Assembly (NCBI GenBank): GCA_959608625.1
Contig: CAUHQV010000042.1
Span: 1-18,072 of the forward strand
Source of the DNA: an uncultured Flavobacteriales bacterium
GTDB lineage: Bacteria > Bacteroidota > Bacteroidia > Flavobacteriales > UBA1820
Reading direction: 5' to 3'
Length of the DNA stretch: 18,072 nt
Shown piece after piece: positions 8,329-14,321 of the stretch. Under the pieces are notes generated by a model that saw nothing but the letters and a program-made list of their open reading frames with translations, searched no databases and was not told the origin of the DNA. How positions within the stretch are numbered: the first letter of the stretch is position 1; every line of letters begins with the position of its first letter. The position numbers were made by a program, and so were the translations under genes.

Positions 8329-9294
8329 TTAATTGAAATCGGAGTTCAACCGCGGAGCGATGAACGATTTGATATCGCTCATCGAACTGTAAGTCAGCAC
8401 CGGAACCCCCTGCCATCCTTTGCGTTTAAGGCCTACCCGGCCGTGTATGTCGCGCAGGAACACATAACGCACCCGGCCCGGGAAACGTCTTATCACTTCT
8501 TTGTAGATGATCGGGTCGTACTGGCCGTTGTCCCCTATCAGGATGAATTTCTTGTTCTTCTGGGTGCGCATCAACAGCGAAATGACACGCAGTTTATGCG
8601 AAGTCGGTGAACGGTGTCCTCTCTTATGGTTCATAAAATAGGACAAGAGCTTGCTCTTCCGCAAGAAGCAAGCCCCCTGGGGAAATTTATGGCTGTGCAG
8701 GAATGTAGAAATTACCGGGAATAGGTTGGCCTCGCTGTTGGACACGTAAAATATCTTGGCCCCGTCGGCCGACAGTAGCCGGAATATCTCCGGCATGCCC
8801 TCGATGGACTTGCGTTCGTCGGGACGGGTGAAGATGATCTGCTTCAGACGGGTGAAGATCGTCGTAGCCCCCGTATGGAGGATCGTATCGTCGATGTCGG
8901 TGATCAGGCCGTATTTATAATCGCTGATGTACAAACGCTCGTGGAACAGGTTGGGCGCATAGACCGAATAGCCGAAATTATCGATGATAAGCCGGATACG
9001 GATATCGTCTATCAAAAATTCCTCGCTTTCCTCCGGGAGCATGACCACAAAGTTTCCTTTGTAGTCGATGTTGCACAGGGTAAAATAGCCCCTGTAGCGC
9101 ACTTCGAGCATGGCATCGGTAAAAAAATGCGGCGTATAGAGCTTATATAGGTTTTTTATATGCTGAAAAGTCGTATTTTCGTCTCCTATATACAACATAT
9201 CGGCGGGGGCCCGGAGTATCGTGCCGGCAAAACGTATGTTACCGTCTATCGAAAGGTAGTTGTAATACGAAAGAATAGGTATATGCCTGTCCAC
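8329..9294 (-). CDS. App1-type phosphatidate phosphatase (DUF2183, HAD-like)
   Basis: The 321-residue protein matches the App1 catalytic family, named after the yeast Mg2+-dependent phosphatidate phosphatase that makes diacylglycerol. The nucleophile motif DIDDT is at residues 133-137 (Asp133, Asp135), motif II-like YVSNS at 183-187, and the acidic metal-binding motif GDNGQYDP at 254-261, all in HAD order. Residues ~5-125 form the beta-rich N-terminal domain that usually precedes this catalytic region. No signal peptide is visible. The start is GTG at 9292-9294: AAGGA lies about 9 bases upstream, an in-frame TAA lies four codons upstream, and the next Met (residue 33) would delete the first strands of the N-terminal domain. 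It leads the operon and diverges from a lipid kinase gene 31 bases away. In bacteria the true substrate is usually untested. Confidence 0.88.
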   Translation of the reverse strand: MDRHIPILSYYNYLSIDGNIRFAGTILRAPADMLYIGDENTTFQHIKNLYKLYTPHFFTDAMLEVRYRGYFTLCNIDYKGNFVVMLPEESEEFLIDDIRIRLIIDNFGYSVYAPNLFHERLYISDYKYGLITDIDDTILHTGATTIFTRLKQIIFTRPDERKSIEGMPEIFRLLSADGAKIFYVSNSEANLFPVISTFLHSHKFPQGACFLRKSKLLSYFMNHKRGHRSPTSHKLRVISLLMRTQKNKKFILIGDNGQYDPIIYKEVIRRFPGRVRYVFLRDIHGRVGLKRKGWQGVPVLTYSSMSDIKSFIAPRLNSDFN

Positions 9295-9325
9295 GACGAT
9301 AGTTCCTTATATTGCAGTTACGGCT

Positions 9326-10207
9326 ATGAAAGTTTTATACGTTGTAAACCCTATATCCGGAGGTAAAGATAAAAGTTATTTTGTAAATAACATAAACGAC
9401 TACTGTTATACTTACGGAATAGACTATGAATTTTTCTATACTTCGGGACAGAACGACGCGGATAAGATCCGCCGCCGGGTAGCCGTATACAAGCCCGACC
9501 GGGTGTTCTCGATCGGCGGGGACGGGACATTCCGGGACATCTGCTCGGCCGTGAAAGGAATGGACATCCCGGTGGCCTACATCCCGATGGGATCGGCCAA
9601 CGGCATGCGCGAGGACCTTCCTTCGGGCGAATCCCCCTGGGAGAGTTTCGAAATGCTGATGGCCACTTACTACACGAAAAAACTGGACATCGTCCAGGTG
9701 AACGGCATCGATTGCATGCACGTAGCCGATATAGGATTGAATGCCCAACTGGTCAAAGCGTACGACCAGGATAAAAGCCGGGGTATCCTCACCTATGCCA
9801 AATATCTTTTCGGGGCCGTACGGGCACAGGAAACCTACCGGTTCCGCTTTACGGTGGACGGGGTGGCGTACGAAAAGAAAGGGAGCATGCTGGCCATCGC
9901 CAACGGCACCCGTTACGGCTCCGGGCTTACGTTCAACGTAAAAGGGAACCCGTTCGACAATAAGTTCGAGATCATCGTCATCGGGCGGATCAACCTCGGG
10001 GCCGTAGTACGCGCCGGATGGACCAAATTCTTCAATGAAATGAAGTACGACAATTATTTTACCATATCGGGCCGCCAAGCCGAAATAGATATTTCCCGGG
10101 TGACCACCCTTCAAGTAGACGGGGAGGTCGGCGGGCGCTTCGACCATCTGGATATCGAAATGGGGAAAGAAAAAGTACCTGTGCTTATCTGCCGTACGCC
10201 CCATTGA
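9326..10207 (+). CDS. Diacylglycerol kinase family lipid kinase (DgkB/YegS type)
   Basis: The 293-residue length is typical of the DAGK_cat family of soluble lipid kinases, which phosphorylate diacylglycerol or related lipids with ATP. NPISGG (residues 8-13) begins the nucleotide-binding fold. The signature GGDGT is at 64-68 and is followed by the PMGSANGMRED loop (87-97). The C-terminal lobe has LQVDGE, common in this family. There is no signal peptide or membrane helix. The first ~40 codons are visibly AT-rich compared with the GC-rich remainder; the segment may double as promoter DNA for the divergent App1-type gene. A lipoprotein gene follows 38 bases later on the same strand. Sphingoid-base phosphorylation is an alternative activity, since some Bacteroidota make sphingolipids and the family includes LCB kinases. 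Confidence 0.92.
   Translation: MKVLYVVNPISGGKDKSYFVNNINDYCYTYGIDYEFFYTSGQNDADKIRRRVAVYKPDRVFSIGGDGTFRDICSAVKGMDIPVAYIPMGSANGMREDLPSGESPWESFEMLMATYYTKKLDIVQVNGIDCMHVADIGLNAQLVKAYDQDKSRGILTYAKYLFGAVRAQETYRFRFTVDGVAYEKKGSMLAIANGTRYGSGLTFNVKGNPFDNKFEIIVIGRINLGAVVRAGWTKFFNEMKYDNYFTISGRQAEIDISRVTTLQVDGEVGGRFDHLDIEMGKEKVPVLICRTPH
9375..9391. repeat. Inverted repeat gttattt-tgt-aaataac in lipid-locus control region
   Basis: Two perfect 7-base arms flank a 3-base centre. The site lies inside the first codons of the lipid kinase gene and 81-97 bases upstream of the App1-type GTG start, where a promoter or operator for the minus-strand operon would be expected. No full Bacteroidota promoter match was seen next to it. 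A role is inferred from position; chance in an AT-rich stretch is possible. Confidence 0.4.
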
Positions 10208-10245
10208 CCTTTTATCCCAACAAACACATAACCACAGCACAACCA

Positions 10246-10890
10246 ATGAAATATCTGATCTTCCTATTTATTTTCACTGTTTTTTCAGCCGGATGCAAAT
10301 CCACGGCCCAATCCGAACCGCAGGCAAAAAAGAATGACGTTCCCGCCTCTGTCCAAAAGCAGGACAAAAAGAAACCCGCCGTGCCGAAAGCCGCAAAAAA
10401 GGAAGACAACAAGGTATACGGTTCCGCCGAATTCGGCATGTCTTTCCAGCAAGTAGCCGACCTGCCGGAATTCAAAGGGTGGATACAGGACACATACACG
10501 CCGTACATCTGTAAGTTCGACGAACAGATTGGCTCCCAAAAATACCGGGTGACCTTCTATTTCCATCAGGATAAACTGTACCGTGCGGTCTTTTCCACGG
10601 CCCACGACCTGTACCGCCCGGCCGAGTCCCTCGAAACGGATATCCGGAACGAGGTCGTAAATTTCCGGGATTTCATATCACAAACTTACGGCGCTCCGAC
10701 TACCGACAACGGAATACCCCGGCGCCCTTCGAGCCTGGCCCCGGGCTATATCGTCTTCGCCTACAAATGGCAGACCGGGAATAAACGGATCACAATCGGC
10801 ATTTCGGAAAGCCAGCCGGGCAAAGAATATAAAATGGTGGCCCAAATCTATGATGAGCCTACTTATAAAGCCGTAGAAGCCGGGGAATAA
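10246..10890 (+). CDS. Predicted lipoprotein of unknown function
   Basis: The protein has 214 residues from the ATG at 10246. A TTG 14 codons upstream overlaps the kinase stop and would bury the signal peptide, so I reject it. Residues 1-17 (MKYLIFLFIFTVFSAGC) look like a lipoprotein signal with Cys17 as the lipidated residue, although Ser at -3 is a weak lipobox position. A Lys/Ala/Pro-rich charged linker follows (~20-55). The globular part (~58-210) opens with YGSAEFGMSFQQVADLPEF and is alternating beta/helix, with strands such as YRVTFYFHQDKLYRAVFST and a later SQTYGAPTT. This layout recalls small periplasmic lipoproteins that compare a short hydrophobic helix to a beta-sheet (BLIP/SmpA-like), but I cannot name a family. 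It probably shares a transcript with the lipid kinase and ends before a strong hairpin. Confidence 0.82.
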   Translation: MKYLIFLFIFTVFSAGCKSTAQSEPQAKKNDVPASVQKQDKKKPAVPKAAKKEDNKVYGSAEFGMSFQQVADLPEFKGWIQDTYTPYICKFDEQIGSQKYRVTFYFHQDKLYRAVFSTAHDLYRPAESLETDIRNEVVNFRDFISQTYGAPTTDNGIPRRPSSLAPGYIVFAYKWQTGNKRITIGISESQPGKEYKMVAQIYDEPTYKAVEAGE

Positions 10891-10908
10891 TCCATATTCC
10901 GAACATAA

Positions 10909-10942
10909 AAACGGGCGGGGAAATGAATTTCCCCGCCCGTTT
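10909..10942. terminator. Strong bidirectional terminator between the lipoprotein gene and carB
   Basis: A perfect 15-base stem (10909-10923 with 10928-10942) encloses a 4-base loop (tgaa). It sits between two convergent genes, 18 bases after the lipoprotein stop and 18 bases after the carB stop. On the minus strand a run of five U follows the stem, so it best serves carB. On the plus strand only three U follow, but the stem is very strong. Confidence 0.9.
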
Positions 10943-10960
10943 GACATATAATTTGTTCGA

Positions 10961-13807
10961 TCAGCGTTTCAGGTACATCGTACGGCGTGCGTAGATATCG
11001 TAGAACTGGTCGTCGTGCAGGTCGTCGATAAAGAGGATCGATTCGCCTGTCGAGCGCATCTCGGGCCCCAGGTTCTTGTTCACACCGGGGAATTTATTGA
11101 AGGAGAACACCGGCTGCTTGATCGCATAGCCGTGGCGCTGCGGATTGAAATCGAAATCAGCCACTTTTTTCACACCCAGCATCACTTTGGTGGCATAATT
11201 CACGTAAGGCTCGTGGTAAGCCTTGGCGATGAACGGCACGGTACGCGATGCGCGCGGGTTGGCCTCGATGATATACACAATATCGTCCTTAATGGCGAAC
11301 TGCACGTTGATCAGCCCGACCGTATGCAGTTTTACCGCGATCGTCCGGGTATGATCGATGATCTGTTGCATCACGAATTCACCCAGGTTGAACGGAGGCA
11401 GCACTGCGTTGGAGTCGCCCGAATGGATGCCGCACGGCTCAATATGTTCCATCACCCCGATGATATACACGTCCTTGCCGTCGCAAATAGCATCGGCCTC
11501 GGCCTCGATGGCCCCGTCCAGGTAGTGGTCTATCAGGATGCGGTTGCCGGGGATGTTCTTGTTCAGTTCCACGATGTGCTCTTCGAGCTCTTCCTCGTTG
11601 ATCACGATCTTCATGCCCTGGCCGCCCAACACGTACGAGGGGCGTACCAACATCGGGAAGCCGATCTTCTTGGACATTTCCCGCGCCTGGTCGGCATTCT
11701 CGATCACGCCGTATTCAGGATACGGGATCTTGGATTCCTTGAGCAGTGCCGAAAAACGCCCGCGGTCTTCCGCCAGGTCGAGCGCATCGTACGATGTGCC
11801 GATAATTTTTATCCCGAACCGGTCGAGCTTCTCGGCCAGCTTGAGGGCCGTCTGGCCGCCTAGCTGCACGATCACCCCTTCCGGTTTTTCATGGCTGATG
11901 ATATCGTAAATATGTTCCCAGAACACCGGCTCGAAATACAGTTTGTCCGACGTATCGAAGTCCGTGGACACCGTTTCCGGGTTGCAGTTGATCATGATAG
12001 TCTCGTATCCGCATTCGCGGGCGGCCAGTACCCCATGCACACAGCAGTAGTCGAATTCGATCCCCTGCCCGATACGGTTCGGGCCGGAGCCGAGCACCAC
12101 CACTTTCTTGCGGTCGCTGCGTATGCTCTCGTTGGCCGAGAAAGTCTTGCCGTCCTGTACAGTGTCGTTCTCGAACGTCGAGTAGTAATAGGGCGTGTGT
12201 GCGGCGAATTCGGCGGCACAGGTATCCACCAGTTTCCATACGCGGTGGATGTTCAGCTCCATACGGCGGTCGTGCACATGGCTTTCCTTGCATCCCATCA
12301 GATGGGCGATCTGCCGGTCGGCAAACCCTTTCATCTTGGCCTCGAGCAGGACGTCGCGGGGAATGTTCTCCACCGTGTACTGCGCCACCAGCGCCTCGGT
12401 CTGCGCCATTTCCTCGAACTGTTTGAGGTACCACATATCGATCTTGGTGATATCGTGGATTTTGTGCAGGGACATACCCATCTTGATCGCGTCGGATACC
12501 GCCCAGATACGGTCCCAGGAGGCGTGTTTGAGTTTTTCGAGGATCACGTCCTGGTCTTTGAGGTCTTTTCCGTCGGCCCCGATGCCCGAGCGCTTGATCT
12601 CGAGCGACTGGGCGGCCTTCTGGATAGCTTCCTGGAAAGAGCGGCCGATGGCCATCACCTCTCCCACGGACTTCATCTGCAGGCCCAGCGTGCGGTCGGC
12701 CCCTTCGAATTTGTCGAAGTTCCAACGCGGTATTTTGACGATCACATAATCGAGCGTAGGCTCGAAAAGTGCCGAAGTAGTCTTGGTAATCTGGTTCTGG
12801 AGTTCGTCCAGCGTATAGCCGATAGCCAGTTTGGAGGCTACCTTAGCGATGGGATATCCCGAAGCCTTGGAAGCCAGCGAGGACGAGCGCGATACGCGCG
12901 GATTGATCTCGATAGCGACGATATCCTCTTTTTCATCCGGGGAAACGGCGAACTGCACGTTGCAACCGCCGGCGAAATTACCGATGGCCCGCATCATTTT
13001 GATGGCCATGTCGCGCATCCGCTGGAATGTCCGGTCGGACAGGGTCATGGCCGGAGCGATGGTGATCGAGTCCCCGGTATGGATACCCATCGGATCGAGG
13101 TTTTCGATGGTAGTGATGATGATCACGTTGTCGTTCTTGTCGCGCAGAAGCTCCAACTCGAACTCCTTCCAGCCCATCAGGGCTTTGTCTATCAACACTT
13201 CGTGTATCGGGGAAGCCTCCAGACCGCGCTGGAGCAGATCCTCGAACTTTTCCTTTTCATAGACCAAAGAAGCGCCCGTGCCGCCCAAGGTGAACGAAGG
13301 GCGAATACAGAGTGGGAAGCCGAATTCCTGGGCGATCTCCTTCCCTTTGAGGTAGGAGCGCGCGATCCGGCACGGAGCGGTGCCCACACCTATTTTGGCC
13401 ATCAGCTGGCGGAACTGCTCGCGGTCTTCGGTGATATTGATGGCATCGATGTCCACCCCGATGAGTTCCACGCCGTATTTTTCCCAAACGCCTTTTTCCT
13501 GGGCTTCGATAGCCAGGTTGAGGGCCGTCTGGCCCCCCATGGTCGGCAAGACCGCATCGATCTTCTGTTCGGACAGTATTTTCTCAATAGATTTGACCGT
13601 CAGGGGCAGCAGGTACACGTGGTCTGCCGTCACCGGATCGGTCATGATAGTCGCGGGATTGGAATTGATCAGCGTGACCTCTATCCCTTCCTCGCGCAGC
13701 GAACGGGCGGCCTGGCTACCCGAATAGTCGAACTCCGCTGCCTGGCCTATGACGATAGGCCCGCTTCCGATAATAAGTACCGATTTGATGTCTTGTCTTT
13801 TTGGCAT
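10961..13807 (-). CDS. carB: Carbamoyl-phosphate synthase large subunit lacking the C-terminal MGS-like allosteric domain
   Basis: The large subunit makes carbamoyl phosphate from bicarbonate, ammonia (passed from the CarA glutaminase) and two ATP, for pyrimidine and arginine synthesis. The duplicated architecture is clear. The first pre-ATP-grasp fold has GSGPIVIGQAAEFDYSG near residues 14-30, followed by an ATP-grasp domain. An oligomerisation segment lies at ~400-550. The second half begins with GSGPNRIGQGIEFDYCC near residue 570, followed by the second ATP-grasp domain. The protein ends at residue 948, 20-25 residues after FNKFPGVNKNLGPEMRSTGE, where enzymes like that of E. coli (about 1073 residues) continue into a ~130-residue allosteric domain. 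The TGA is followed at once by a strong terminator, with no remnant of the domain. carA is not adjacent. It has its own promoter. Confidence 0.96.
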   Translation of the reverse strand: MPKRQDIKSVLIIGSGPIVIGQAAEFDYSGSQAARSLREEGIEVTLINSNPATIMTDPVTADHVYLLPLTVKSIEKILSEQKIDAVLPTMGGQTALNLAIEAQEKGVWEKYGVELIGVDIDAINITEDREQFRQLMAKIGVGTAPCRIARSYLKGKEIAQEFGFPLCIRPSFTLGGTGASLVYEKEKFEDLLQRGLEASPIHEVLIDKALMGWKEFELELLRDKNDNVIIITTIENLDPMGIHTGDSITIAPAMTLSDRTFQRMRDMAIKMMRAIGNFAGGCNVQFAVSPDEKEDIVAIEINPRVSRSSSLASKASGYPIAKVASKLAIGYTLDELQNQITKTTSALFEPTLDYVIVKIPRWNFDKFEGADRTLGLQMKSVGEVMAIGRSFQEAIQKAAQSLEIKRSGIGADGKDLKDQDVILEKLKHASWDRIWAVSDAIKMGMSLHKIHDITKIDMWYLKQFEEMAQTEALVAQYTVENIPRDVLLEAKMKGFADRQIAHLMGCKESHVHDRRMELNIHRVWKLVDTCAAEFAAHTPYYYSTFENDTVQDGKTFSANESIRSDRKKVVVLGSGPNRIGQGIEFDYCCVHGVLAARECGYETIMINCNPETVSTDFDTSDKLYFEPVFWEHIYDIISHEKPEGVIVQLGGQTALKLAEKLDRFGIKIIGTSYDALDLAEDRGRFSALLKESKIPYPEYGVIENADQAREMSKKIGFPMLVRPSYVLGGQGMKIVINEEELEEHIVELNKNIPGNRILIDHYLDGAIEAEADAICDGKDVYIIGVMEHIEPCGIHSGDSNAVLPPFNLGEFVMQQIIDHTRTIAVKLHTVGLINVQFAIKDDIVYIIEANPRASRTVPFIAKAYHEPYVNYATKVMLGVKKVADFDFNPQRHGYAIKQPVFSFNKFPGVNKNLGPEMRSTGESILFIDDLHDDQFYDIYARRTMYLKR

Positions 13808-13844
13808 TTGAAAAATCGTATTTTTTATGTTTCCTTATCTTCGC

Positions 13845-13875
13845 GAAATATAGCGAAAGCCGAGTGCCATTCAAA
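13845..13875 (-). promoter_or_regulatory. Bacteroidota-type promoter of carB
   Basis: On the minus strand TTTG (13872-13875) is followed by exactly 19 bases and then TATATTTC (13845-13852), one base off TAnnTTTG. Transcription should begin around 13838-13841, giving a leader of about 30 bases before the carB ATG at 13807. The -33 box lies inside a palindrome. Confidence 0.75.
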
Positions 13876-13885
13876 CTCGTTTGAA
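13870..13885. repeat. Palindrome ttcaaac-tc-gtttgaa over the carB -33 box
   Basis: Two perfect 7-base arms flank a 2-base centre. The minus-strand TTTG of the carB promoter lies within one arm. A regulator bound here would cover the -33 element, so this is a plausible operator. No partner site was seen elsewhere in the window. Confidence 0.5.
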
Positions 13886-13913
13886 AATGACCGAGGCGCA
13901 TCCTATATTCCAG

Positions 13914-13934
13914 AAAAAACCGGCTTCGCGCCGG
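13914..13934 (-). terminator. Rho-independent terminator after rpmH
   Basis: On the minus strand the stem CCGGC-GCGAA-GCCGG is followed directly by six T. It lies about 78 bases after the rpmH stop and ends upstream of the carB promoter, so rpmH and carB are separate transcripts. Confidence 0.8.
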
Positions 13935-14012
13935 GCGTTTTACCCCTATAAAAAAGGGGAGAAACCTCGATCGGTAACGCCCCTTTCATATCTTCAATAC
14001 CACAGCCTCATC

Positions 14013-14171
14013 TTATTTTCTATGACGGGCTTCACATGATACTGTAAGTTTTGCGCGACCCTTAGCGCGGCGGGCAGCCAATACCTTGCGGCCGCTGGCG
14101 GTAGCCATACGTTCGCGGAACCCGTGTTTGTTCCTGCGCTTGCGCACGTGAGGTTGGAATGTTCTTTTCAT
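14013..14171 (-). CDS. rpmH: Ribosomal protein bL34
   Basis: A 52-residue, strongly basic protein of the large ribosomal subunit. It begins MKRTFQPHVRKRRNKHGFRE, the conserved bL34 opening (usually MKRTFQPSxxKRxRxHGFRxRM), and continues with RMATASGRKVLAARRAKGRA, the family signature. The C-terminal extension (KLTVSCEARHRK) makes it slightly longer than the 44-46 residues common in other phyla. The gene stands alone with its own promoter and terminator; rnpA, a frequent neighbour of rpmH elsewhere, is not next to it in this window. Confidence 0.97.
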   Translation of the reverse strand: MKRTFQPHVRKRRNKHGFRERMATASGRKVLAARRAKGRAKLTVSCEARHRK

Positions 14172-14237
14172 CTCTGTACTATTTTCTTTTTCTTAAAGCT
14201 CCGTGAAACATCGGCGGCCCATCACATAAGCCGGGTG

Positions 14238-14268
14238 CAAATATACGATTTTTTCCCGCTGATGCAAA
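14238..14268 (-). promoter_or_regulatory. Consensus Bacteroidota promoter of rpmH
   Basis: On the minus strand TTTG (14265-14268), a 19-base spacer and TATATTTG (14238-14245) match the Bacteroidota sigma-ABfr consensus at every defined position. Transcription should start near 14231, leaving an untranslated leader of about 60 bases before rpmH. Confidence 0.9.
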
Positions 14269-14321
14269 CACTTCAGCGCCTTTTGCCAAAACTTTTTCGG
14301 GTTTCCCCAACAGGCAGCCTG

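Noticed and set aside
8319..8330. Small palindrome aagac-tg-gtctt between the App1-type and acyltransferase genes
   Set aside because: The arms are only 5 bases and no T-run follows; it is probably chance within a 27-base gap inside an operon.
10204..10245. TTG start adding 14 residues to the lipoprotein
   Set aside because: It overlaps the kinase stop codon and would put polar residues ahead of the signal peptide. The ATG at 10246 begins a normal signal.
9335..10246. A 303-codon minus-strand frame opposite the lipid kinase
   Set aside because: It is fully antisense to a kinase with intact GGDGT and NPISGG motifs. No recognisable motif or start context.
11891..13951. A 686-codon plus-strand open frame opposite carB
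   Set aside because: It lies entirely antisense to carB, whose motifs are unmistakable. The translation is rich in His, Arg, Asp and Val with no domain, as expected from the complement of GC-biased codons.
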